Both the position numbers and the translations under genes were made by a program. DNA of 64,000 nt from an uncultured Kordia sp. (GTDB taxonomy: Bacteria; Bacteroidota; Bacteroidia; Flavobacteriales; Flavobacteriaceae), in assembly GCF_947496985.1 (NCBI RefSeq), contig NZ_CANMEZ010000006.1, positions 124,001 through 188,000 of the forward strand, in the 5' to 3' direction. Of the stretch, positions 18,177 through 28,100 are shown piece by piece. Position 1 is the stretch's first letter, and each line of letters opens with the position of its first letter. A model generated the notes under the pieces. That model was not told the DNA's origin, did not search any database, and saw only the letters and a program-made list of their open reading frames with translations.

Positions 18177-18383
18177 TTAATAGTTCATTAAATATCCACA
18201 ACTATACACATATTCCACAATTTGATTCAGTTTAAATGTTTCAGGACTTATCTCATATAAAGGAATCGTCATAAAGATAATAATTAATATGATTGCTATC
18301 AACTTTTCTGAAAATGAAAACTTTTGAACTGTTGGCATATTTTCTAATTGTAACGGATCGCATGTAATGTCTTTTTCTTTCAT
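18177..18383 (-). CDS. Small single-span membrane protein
   Basis: 68 residues with one clear membrane segment (about 28-44, LIAIILIIIFMTIPLY) and short polar ends with two Cys. No family is recognised. Its ATG lies one base after the stop of bshB1 (TGA-T-ATG), so it is very probably translated by coupling. That supports it being a real gene, although any role in thiol metabolism would be a guess. Confidence 0.55.
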   Translation of the reverse strand: MKEKDITCDPLQLENMPTVQKFSFSEKLIAIILIIIFMTIPLYEISPETFKLNQIVEYVYSCGYLMNY

Positions 18384-18384
18384 A

Positions 18385-19101
18385 TCAAATTAAATCATTT
18401 AACGAGTCTACAGCAACATAACGTTCTACCGTAAAGCCTTCTGCATGATCTACACCTATCAATCTTCCTAAATCACGTGCACGGTAATGAATGCTATCTA
18501 TAAAGTTTCTACTTGTAATTGGTGTTTCTGCTTCATTACTTTTCGGATCAAAGAATTGTGAACTATACGCCATTACAGCTTCATGTTTTTTTTCTATAAA
18601 TCCTGAGACGTCAACTACAAAGTCTGGCTCAATATTTTTCCATTGAATGTAATGATATACATGTTTTGGTCGCCATTTTTCTTGTAAAACATCATTGAGT
18701 TTAGTTTCCATCTTTAATAAACCGCTTAAAAAACAAGCATCGCTTACGAGTTGACTTCCTTTTCCATGATCTATATGACGGTCATCAATGGCATTACACA
18801 ACACAATTTCAGGTTGGTATTTGCGAATTATTTTGATGATTTCTAATTGATGTTCTTTATCATTTTTGAAAAAACCATCGGCAAATGCTACATTTTCTCT
18901 TACAGTAACACCTAATATTTTTGCTGCATTTGCTGCTTCAATATCTCGTAAATCTGCTGACCCACGCGTTCCAAGTTCACCACGTGTTAAATCGAGAATA
19001 CCGACTTTGTTGCCTTTAGAAATTTCTTTTGCTATCGTTGCTCCACAACCCAGCTCTACATCATCAGGATGCGCGCCAATGGCTAATATATCTAATTTCA
19101 T
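18385..19101 (-). CDS. bshB1: Bacillithiol biosynthesis deacetylase BshB1
   Basis: Zinc-dependent deacetylase that removes the acetyl group from GlcNAc-malate, the second step of bacillithiol synthesis. At 238 residues it is of normal length. Family motifs: AIGAHPDDVELGCGATIA at residues 7-24 (His, Asp-Asp metal/catalytic site), LTRGELGTRGS, RHIDHGKGSQL (second His pair) and YSSQF.DP near the end. The start matches the family N-terminus MKLDILAIGAHPDD. A 23-bp perfect palindrome lies about 80-105 bp upstream in the long promoter region. Confidence 0.93.
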   Translation of the reverse strand: MKLDILAIGAHPDDVELGCGATIAKEISKGNKVGILDLTRGELGTRGSADLRDIEAANAAKILGVTVRENVAFADGFFKNDKEHQLEIIKIIRKYQPEIVLCNAIDDRHIDHGKGSQLVSDACFLSGLLKMETKLNDVLQEKWRPKHVYHYIQWKNIEPDFVVDVSGFIEKKHEAVMAYSSQFFDPKSNEAETPITSRNFIDSIHYRARDLGRLIGVDHAEGFTVERYVAVDSLNDLI

Positions 19102-19505
19102 TTATGTTTTTTTTATTTGGGTATTTCCTTGAAATCCTTAAAGATTGAACTATCACTGTTCTTACCTAAACTCTTAGTTTTTATGTTTTTGATTATCAAA
19201 AACATGAGTCTAAAAAACAATTCAAGGACGAGTTAGTTGTATTCCTTATTTTAGTAATTAATACTTTTCAAAAATATGGATAAATCTTTAAATTATCTGA
19301 GTTTATAGGATTAAATGATTGTGCGCAAAAATTAACATGTGTATCTATTTTTAACTCTCTGTCCTAAATAATTCAAAACTTTTATATTGTTTTTTGTTTT
19401 TTCAACGATTTTAGGTTCATGAATACTGATGTAATCTGCTAATGAATGTCAAATTCCTTTCTCAGAGCACTATAACATAAACTGTGTAAGTCAAAATCTA
19501 GTTTT
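19102..19505. promoter_or_regulatory. 404-bp intergenic region upstream of bshB1
   Basis: No gene was recognised. The one clear structure is the palindrome at 19183-19205. The remainder is low-complexity AT-rich sequence, between the bshB1 start and the end of the 86-residue membrane protein gene on the same strand. Confidence 0.4.
19183..19205. promoter_or_regulatory. Perfect 23-bp palindrome upstream of bshB1
   Basis: Arms ATGTTTTTGAT and ATCAAAAACAT around a single T. The one-base centre makes a terminator hairpin less likely than a dimeric protein site, although the AT-rich arms could still fold with a 5-7 base loop. Centre about 93 bp upstream of the bshB1 start codon. Confidence 0.45.
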
Positions 19506-19766
19506 TTATAATTCATTCCAGACTATGATCGTAAATACCACAATAAGCAATAATTCTAATCCATGAAATACTTTTTTATTTTTTATCATTTTTTGTAACA
19601 TCCAGTCTAAAAACAATCCTCCAAAACCAATTAAAATTAGTTGTATTATAAAAACAATTCTGGAAATATTTTCATTTACTATTATTTGCCAATCAGCTAA
19701 AAAGTAAATGAAACAGCTAACTAAATAAATTATAAAATACATTTTTAAGATTGTCAAGTTTTTCAT
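19506..19766 (-). CDS. Small three-span membrane protein
   Basis: 86 residues, almost all hydrophobic: three predicted spans (about 7-26, 34-56 and 68-85) with polar NENISR and QKMIKNKKVFHG turns. No family is recognised. It stands alone between two longer non-coding stretches, so it probably has its own promoter. Confidence 0.5.
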   Translation of the reverse strand: MKNLTILKMYFIIYLVSCFIYFLADWQIIVNENISRIVFIIQLILIGFGGLFLDWMLQKMIKNKKVFHGLELLLIVVFTIIVWNEL

Positions 19767-19810
19767 TTTTCTTGATTTAGCCTTATCATATTTTGGGTTA
19801 TATTAAAAAA

Positions 19811-19841
19811 GAAAGAGAGGACTTACTCAAACCTCTCTTTC
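19811..19841 (-). terminator. Rho-independent terminator
   Basis: Perfect 10-bp stem GAAAGAGAGG/CCTCTCTTTC with an 11-base loop. On the minus strand it is followed by TTTTTT. It sits about 60 bp after the stop of the 74-residue gene at 19902-20126, so it ends that transcript. Confidence 0.75.
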
Positions 19842-19901
19842 ATTAAAATAGTCGTGCCTTAAACGACCATATAAATGATTTTTTTGGTGAAGCCTAAAAA
19901 A

Positions 19902-20126
19902 TCAAGTTATTCTTTTTAGCATATGACTGACCATCAACCGAATGGCTTGTCGCTTAGCTCTAGGTATATTTTCTTTGTAAATTGGATTGTTTTCCAAATG
20001 TTGTATACGCTTACCTTTGTAATAAACATTCCAAGTGTATTTTGAAGGTTTCATAGGTTTAACTGTTAATAAATAACCATCATTAGTCTCTGCTTCCATG
20101 TAATTTTTTGTTCCCTTCCATGTCAT
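19902..20126 (-). CDS. Small basic protein of unknown function
   Basis: 74 residues, net positive, with several aromatic residues (MTWKGTKNYMEAE, YTWNVYYKGKRIQHLENN) and a helical C-terminus (RAKRQAIRLMVSHMLKRI). No membrane segment or signal. No family is recognised. A strong terminator follows the gene on the same strand, which supports expression. Confidence 0.5.
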   Translation of the reverse strand: MTWKGTKNYMEAETNDGYLLTVKPMKPSKYTWNVYYKGKRIQHLENNPIYKENIPRAKRQAIRLMVSHMLKRIT

Positions 20127-20382
20127 AATAGTTCTTATTTAAAGATTTTAAAAAGAGAGACCAAATGCTAATTTTCATATCTACTTCTGAAAATTATCTA
20201 TATGAATAAATTCATTTAGATAAGAAATAGTTTTTCTTCAAAAAATGTAATTAATCAAAGTGAAAAGCAACATACCATATTAAAATTATCCCCAATCTTA
20301 ATGATCTAAAATGTATCTAACTTAACCTACCATAGATACATTCTTATTGGTCTCTCTATAGCTACTATTTATATAATAAAGT

Positions 20383-22125
20383 TTAGTTTACTAATTCTAT
20401 GCGAACTCTTCTGTTTAATTGTCTTCCTCCTTCAGAGTTATTGGATGCAATTGGTCTTGTTTCTCCAAAGCCTCTAGCTTCTAACTGTTTTCCATTGACT
20501 CCTAAGTTTTCTAAGAATTCTTTTACAGCCATAGCTCTTCTTCTTGATAATGACATGTTATAAGAATCGTTTCCTTTACTGTCTGTGTGTCCATCTATAT
20601 AAAATTTTACTTTTGGAAATTGTTTCATGATATCAGCGATACGACCTAAATCATTGTATGATCTTGCTTTTATAACAGCTCTGTCTGTTTCAAAGAAGAT
20701 TAGTTTTGCAATGTAATTGAGTTCTTTTAGAACTGAATTTGGTATTTCTGGACAACCTTTATTAGATTTTGGTCCTGGTATTGTAATACAATCATCTTGA
20801 TCATCATAAACACCATCACCATCTGTATCTTTACTCGGAGGACAACCTTGTAAAGCGGGTGATCCTTTTTTAAATGGACATTTATCTTTATAGTCTGGCA
20901 CCTTGTCTTTATCGGAATCTACCCAACTTCCATCTCCATATACTTTTACACCTTTAGGCGTCATAGGCTGCACATCTAATTCATCCATCACACCATCGCC
21001 ATCACTATCTTTGATTTCAAATGGATTTCCTTTTTTAGTATTCGTATCATTTTCGCCATTGTCTTTCCCCCAAATCGTATATTTCTGTTTCTTTCCAAAT
21101 TTGTAAACAAGTCCAATATGATTTACAAAAAAAGTTTCCAAGTCTTGTTTGTCTGAGATCGTAGCATCTAAATGGTCTTCATAGTTAAGATAAAAACCAG
21201 ATCGAAATTCAATATCTATTTTTTTACTAATTCTATATTTTAAGCCTAGCTGTGCTGACAAGTAAATAGAGCTGGCTTCATTTTCGTTATTTCTTGCAGG
21301 ATTGAATCCAAAATCAACGAGTTCTGTCCGTGATCCATCTGGGTTTTTCTCATATAACACAGAATTGTATTGATGATATCCCACGCCCAAGTAAGAAGCT
21401 AAATGCCACTTTTCGGATTGTCTTCTGTAGATATTAGACAGACTTAAAATTAAATTTAATTCTGCTCCGTACGAACGTCCTTCAAAGAATAGATTATTAT
21501 TTATGGTTCCTGTATTAGTATACAATACTTCATAGACTTCTGAAAAGTATTGTGCGCCGCCTGAGAGTTTATTGTAATTGATTTTTAATTCTAAACCCAA
21601 GACAGGGTTGAACATTTTATCGATATATAGATATCCTCCAAAATTCCAAAAGTTCCCTTGATTTCCAGTTCCTATGGAACGTAAATCACCATGCATAATA
21701 AAATTACTGAGTCCACCACCAATTGCCCAGGTATTAGACGGTATCTGTTCTTTAATAAAAATGTTATCAGTAGCTAATGTATCGATATCAAACTTTGTAT
21801 TGATATCTGATTGTGCTTGGATAGTATGTGTACTAAGAAGCAGTATACTGATTATTAGAAAAAGAGTACGTGAAGTCATTATCTGTCTCATTTTTTGAAT
21901 GAAATTCTTAAGCTTACTCCAATATTTTGATATATGAATTGAAAATACATTCCAATTCGTATGTTGACCGTCTTCTAAATTTCTAGTCATTGCCACATAA
22001 CAACCATACATAATAGCTGCAGTGAGTAAGATGAGAATTCCATTATCTATTGGTAATCCAGGTGGTCCAGGTGGTCCAGGTGGTGGCGGTGTTACTTGAA
22101 TTAATAGAGGTATGAATTGCAACAT
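20383..22125 (-). CDS. OmpA-family protein with TSP3 repeats and an N-terminal Pro-rich 'LPIDNG' anchor fusion
   Basis: The C-terminal ~110 residues form an OmpA/MotB peptidoglycan-binding domain (KVKFYIDGHTDSKGNDSYN, LSRRRAMAVKEFL, ARGFGETRPIASN). Before it are calcium-type thrombospondin-3 repeats (KDSDGDGVMDELD, DSDKDKVPDYKDKC, DTDGDGVYDDQDDC) and an outer-membrane beta-barrel-like domain. A normal signal peptide starts only at residue 79 or 83 (MTSRTLFLIISILLLSTHTIQAQ; ATG at 21879). The ORF has 78 extra codons before that: PPPPGPPGPPGLPIDNG and a membrane segment (ILILLTAAIMYGCYVAM), a layout like small 'PID' C-terminal anchor proteins. It is 55 bp downstream of the giant T9SS protein and probably cotranscribed. 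Confidence 0.88.
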   Translation of the reverse strand: MLQFIPLLIQVTPPPPGPPGPPGLPIDNGILILLTAAIMYGCYVAMTRNLEDGQHTNWNVFSIHISKYWSKLKNFIQKMRQIMTSRTLFLIISILLLSTHTIQAQSDINTKFDIDTLATDNIFIKEQIPSNTWAIGGGLSNFIMHGDLRSIGTGNQGNFWNFGGYLYIDKMFNPVLGLELKINYNKLSGGAQYFSEVYEVLYTNTGTINNNLFFEGRSYGAELNLILSLSNIYRRQSEKWHLASYLGVGYHQYNSVLYEKNPDGSRTELVDFGFNPARNNENEASSIYLSAQLGLKYRISKKIDIEFRSGFYLNYEDHLDATISDKQDLETFFVNHIGLVYKFGKKQKYTIWGKDNGENDTNTKKGNPFEIKDSDGDGVMDELDVQPMTPKGVKVYGDGSWVDSDKDKVPDYKDKCPFKKGSPALQGCPPSKDTDGDGVYDDQDDCITIPGPKSNKGCPEIPNSVLKELNYIAKLIFFETDRAVIKARSYNDLGRIADIMKQFPKVKFYIDGHTDSKGNDSYNMSLSRRRAMAVKEFLENLGVNGKQLEARGFGETRPIASNNSEGGRQLNRRVRIELVN

Positions 22126-22180
22126 GTGTTATTCGTGTTTTCGTTGGTTGTTTTCAAAAATTTCTTTGCATAAATTTTTC

Positions 22181-25100
22181 CTAAAAGCCTAAGTAGACTT
22201 TTTTCTCAGTGACTCCTTGTGAAGATTTGAGTTTTACAAAATAAATTCCGCTAGAAAGCTTGTTTGTTTTCAGACGAAGTTTATTACCTTCTTTATGCTT
22301 CAGAGCGATATTCCATGACTGAATTTGTTTTCCTAAGACATCATAGAGTTGCACATTTTCTATTTGTACCAGATTCGTATTTACAATCATAATATCCTGT
22401 GTAGCATCTTCTGTATACACATAAAATTCAGAAGCAGTAAATTCTTCTGTGGTAAGTGTTCCATTAATTCTAAAGGCTAACACATAGCGATCCGTGTATG
22501 ATCCTGCATTTAAGAAGATATCTGCCGGCACATCACTAATTAAATAATCTATGTTATTTAGTTTATCAATTAAGTATACATTTCTGTTTACATTAGCCCA
22601 TTCATCTATGCGTATACGAATACTGCCTGTGTACCCCATTTTGATGGTTAGTGGCACTTCTAAATCAGTTGAGATTTCTTGAACACCTGCAATGGCGTAC
22701 TTTTCATCATCATTTTCAAAATCCCAATGGAAACCTGTGATTACTCCATCGGCAAGTGTAGCATCATATCCAACATCAAAAGCAAAGGAATTTGTTTGTA
22801 AAAAGGAGATTCCTATTTGTTGATGTAAATCCAAATTGTCTTGATTTACATAATCCATTCCCAATTTAATGATGGGTAAACTAGAAGTATTAGTGCTTTC
22901 TGTTGTTTCATTATTTTCTGTATAGGAAGTATTGTTTCCTCCATTTCTAAAGAATACGGAATTTGTACCTTCTAAAACATATTCACGTTGACTGTTATTA
23001 AATTCAACTATTCCACCTGTAGCACTTCCTTCTACAAAGAAACCTTGTCCTATAGGAATATATGCGCCTGGTTCTCTGTATGGTCCGCTTCCGAGTCCTG
23101 CAATTCCTAAATTATCGTTTGTAGTGTTTAATGGATTGTTTGCCGCTAGTCCCATAGCAATGTTCCTGATGGCATATCCACCAACATACCCATCATAGTT
23201 GTGACTATTTTGATCTATGTCTCCATTGATACTTTCTTTTTGTTCCCAGAAATAAACTGCTCCAGTTGTACTAGTTAAGTTATCTTCCAAGAAACGTTGT
23301 ACACTCATAGCGCTTGCATACGGATTACCAACTAAGTAATCGGTATCTGCGGCAACAGTTGTTTGCATAGTACCATCTTTTGGAGTTCCCACAAAGGTGT
23401 AATTTTGAGCCTGTCCAGGTCCTTTAAAAATAACACCATCGGTTTGCGGAATAGTTCCGCCACTTAGTTCTTGTGTCCAGTTAGCAGTAGCACCAAAAGT
23501 ATAAATCCAATATTCAGCAATAGATATAGGCATAGTTGTTGCACCATTAAAACCTCCTGTAAAATTGATATTTACAGCCGTAGAATTTGAAGAAAGCGGT
23601 GTAGAACCATCTTTAAAGACATCAGCAACGGTGTATGTTGATGTGCCTATACTATTGACAGGACTAGAGAAATAGTTATAACGATAGGTACTTGGAACTT
23701 CCGAGTTTTGATCAACATATAGTTTTCCTGCTCCTGTAACTAAACTTCCATTAGTATGTGTGGAAACTAGTTGTGAATTTCCAACCAATCGAATTTCATC
23801 ATCAGTACTTGATAAAGTAATATTATCTGTAACGATTAATGCGTTGTCTGTTATCGCTAATTTACTATTGTTATTTACAGTTAAACCACGTGCTGAAAAA
23901 GTACTACCTGTATGATTGTAATCTTCATCAACCGATACACTTCTGGAGCGATCTGGTAGCCCATTACTCCAAGCGGTACCACTACGAACGGTTGTTCCTG
24001 TTCGATGATAGCCTAATCCTTGGTTTTTATCAGCAATACTTGTATTTACTTCAGAAAGTAATGGATCATGTGGATGACGTTCTGGACCGCCTAGACCAAT
24101 AACTCTATATGGATCTAAATTATCATCAACAAACGCTGTCCATTCGGAAGCAGTAAACACTGGATTATTGATAAGTACGTTATCATTACGAACATACGAT
24201 GTTATATTTGTAAAGCCTTCTATAACCTCATAACTATTTGCCCAAGCTGTATTGTCTGTACTTAATGATAAAGCTACAATATCATTTCCGCCTTCAAAAT
24301 TCGTGATACCAGCGTTTACTTCTCTTGTTGGTGAGTTTATAATAGTAGCTCCACTAAATGACGTAGATTCAATCAAGATAGAACTATTGACAGCAATAGA
24401 TGCTGCTACTGTATATACACTTGTTGGCGTTATTCCTGTTTGATCTCCATTTGTATTTGCATAGTATATTATATTAACTGTTCCTGCAGGAATTACTTCA
24501 CTACCAATGTTTGTCAACTCAATGGCATTAGTACCACTATTTTCATAAATTTGAGAAATGATGACATCTGATGCATAATCTCTGTAATCTAAATCAAATT
24601 TCAAAGGTATTGCATTACTACCATCAGCATCTGTATCGTTGTCTGTATCTGCGAGTAAGAAGTTGGTATTGTCATGCGCCAAACCATTTACGTCTGTGTA
24701 GTTGTCTGCGCTTTCTATGGCGGCATCGTTGTCTAAACCATTGGTACCAACAGCTCCATCTGTATCTCCATCATTGTCGCTATCATTGTTTGCCAGACCA
24801 GATTCTGCAATATCGAAAATGCCATCGTTGTCGGAATCTAAATCTAAATAATCTACAGTATCAGTTGTGTCTGTATTTACAGGTGTTAGCCCGTTTGTAC
24901 CTCCGTTATTGGCAGCAATGTATGCTGAGTTTAACCCATTATTAGCCAAATAGGTAACTGCATCATCTGTATTGGGTGGTTTATAGCCTTGTGTGGTTTG
25001 GGCTTCTATATTGTCTGGAATACCATCGTTGTCACTGTCTAGGTCTAAATAATCTGGTATGGTATCATTGTCTGAGTTTAATGATGATGATGGAGTAGAA

Positions 25101-28100
25101 AAAATAATATCGTCTATAGCAAAATATTCATTAGAAACGCAATTCGAAGCAGTACCAGATACATGCTCTGGTTCAATTCTTATGCGGTCTAAATCTCCTA
25201 AAACATTTTGCAAATCACTTAATGAACCAGACCAGTTAGCATCTGTTAGCGGAACAGTTAAAAGTTGCCAACCATTAAAAGCAAGCCCAGAAACATCAAT
25301 AGTTGAATTTATTACAGTGCCTCCTCCTCTTAAACTAATATTCATAGTATTAGTGATTTGAAATCCAGAATTGTTAAAACTTCCGTTAATCCAATAAAAA
25401 GTTAAGTTTTGATCTAGACTGGCTGACACATCTTGATTTAAATCTGAAGTGTTTTGAAAGAATGTAACACCACCAAATTGATCTGAACCTAAAATGAAAT
25501 TACTACCTGTTGGGCTTGGTGGGATAACAGTAGGTGGTGCAGTACCTCCTATTTGATAGGTACAACCATCTACGATCCCTGTAGGTGAGTGTGTAACACT
25601 TCCGTCACCATTATCAAAACCTAAGCCTCCATTTTGGGGATCATCATATTCCCAATTTTCATTACTAGTATTAAAATCTATAACAAAGGGGGCTACAGCT
25701 AAACCTTCATCAACATCCAAAATCCCATCATTATCATCATCGATATCACAAATATCTGTTACACCGTCACCATCCGTATCTAGATTGCTCGAAATTGAAG
25801 CATCACATTCGTCATTGCTATTGTCTCTAAAATCTAAATCGATGCCTAAAGGGGCAGCATTGGTACCGTCTGTATTGGTGTCGTTGTCTGCATCTGCGAG
25901 TAAAAAGTTGGTATTGTCATGCGCCAAACCATTTACGTCTGTATAATCATCTACGGATTCTATGGCAGCATCGTTGTCTAAACCATTGGTACCTACTGTA
26001 CCATCAGTATCTCCATCATTGTCACTATCATTGTTTGCCAGACCAGATTCTACGATGTCAAAAATGCCATCGTTATCAGAGTCTAAATCTAACCAATCTG
26101 GAATTGCATCGTTGCTACTGTCTGTATTGGGTAGAGTAACAATACTGGTGGCATTTAGGTCGTTATCTCCTCCTGTAGCGTCGTAGTTGTTGTGCAAACC
26201 GTTGTTTCCTACCACATAACTTGGCACTACATAGCCTTGTGTGGTAAAAGCTTCTATATTGTCTGGAATACCGTCATTGTCACTGTCAAGATCTAGAGAG
26301 TTTATAATACCATCCATATCAGTATCTAAACTTTGACCTGCAATACTTGATATTTGTAGTTCATCCAATCCAATAACATTACCCGAAGTATTCGTTTCCA
26401 GATTTTCAATTTGTAGGGTAATTGTTGTTGTAGGTGAGGTGAAATTTAAACTGATGGTCTGCCATTGGTCAACGCTACTATTAGGGAGATTTAATGCCAC
26501 ACTAGATAAGATGTTATTACTAGCATCTCTAATCACTAAACTTGCATCTGGCTCAGCACCAACACCTTCAAGATTTGCCACTCGTGCAGAGAAAGACAAC
26601 AAACTACCCGTAGGTACAGTAATTCCTGTTCGCTGGTAAACTAGTGTTTGGGTATTGTTATCAAGAGCCAAATAACGTCCATTGGTATTACCAGCGCCGT
26701 CTACATTGCCTCCTTGATCTGTCTGACTCCAAGTACCTGGCATGCTTGTAGAGATACCTTCATAAGAATCTCCACTTAAAACATTTGGATTTAAATTGGT
26801 TTCTAAGGCGCCGCCTGTTCCAAAAGTTTCTGTAAAGAAAAAAGTAGTTGTAGTAATCCCTTCATCAACGTCTAAGATTCCATCGTTATCATCATCGATA
26901 TCTACATTATCATTGATACCATCGTTATCGGTATCCAAATCAAAGCTATCATCTCGATAATCCAAATCAGTTGTGGTGGGACTTGCGTTGTTACCATCTG
27001 CATCTGTATCATTATCTACATCTGCTAGTAAAAAATTGGTATTGTCATGTGCCAAACCATTTACATCTGTATAATCATCAATAGATTCTACAGCTGTATC
27101 ATTGTCTAGTCCATTGGTTCCTACTGCTCCATCTGTATCTCCATCATTGTCGCTATCATTGTTTGCCAAACCAGATTCTACGATGTCAAAAATACCATCT
27201 CCATCAGAATCTAAATCTAAATAATCTGGATCACCAATTCCATCTGTATTGGGTAAGGTTACAATACTGGTGGCATTTAGGGCATTGTCTCCTCCTGTAG
27301 CATCGTAGTTGTTGTGCAAACCGTTGTTTCCTACCACATAACTAGGTACTACATAGTTTTGTGTGGTAAAAGCTTCTATGTTGTCTGGAATACCGTCGTT
27401 GTCACTGTCTAAGTCTAGAGAGTTTATAATACCATCATTATCGGTGTCCAGTATCGTAGTTACTGCAAAACTTCCTGCAAATGAAAGTCCAAAACCTGCA
27501 CCAAAAGCTCTTGTGGTATTTTGATTGAATTGGATACGAACAATTCCTCCTCCTGCGGTAATTTGATTTTGAATGGCAGTTGAAAAAACGATGTAGCCAT
27601 CTCCTTGATTTGCGTTTTGATTTATATCTCCGTAGTATAAATCTCCGTTAATTGTTGATGTGCCAAGGTCTCCTTCTATATTGGGAAAACCTGTTAAGGT
27701 AGTACTTACTGTACCCGTAGGATTGTCTATAATAGTACCATCATCAAGTGTCAATCTAAAATTACCTACTCTGTTTCTACCTGATCCATCCCATAAAATG
27801 CTCGATATGCTCATAGCAAAATCAAAAAGAGCGCCATTGGTAAATTGCCAATCAAAGGTTTTATTACCATTATGTTCGTTTATATTACCACTACCGCCAC
27901 CAATGTTAAAGGCATTTCCTGAAGAAGTAAAAGTTCCAACAAGGTTTGGTGTGGCTTGTGTATATGAAAAGGTAGCATTCGTAGTACTTGTAGTTGTTAC
28001 TGTTGCAAATGCAATTGAGGATTGCGTGCTGGTAAATCCTTCATCTACATCTAAAATCCCATCGTTATCATCATCAATATCCACATTATCTGGAATGCCG

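Noticed and set aside
20154-20357. Inverted repeats AGAGAGACCAA and TTGGTCTCTCT about 180 bp apart, as a MITE
   Set aside because: No target-site duplication at the ends, and only 11-bp arms; may be coincidental. Kept as an observation, not an element.
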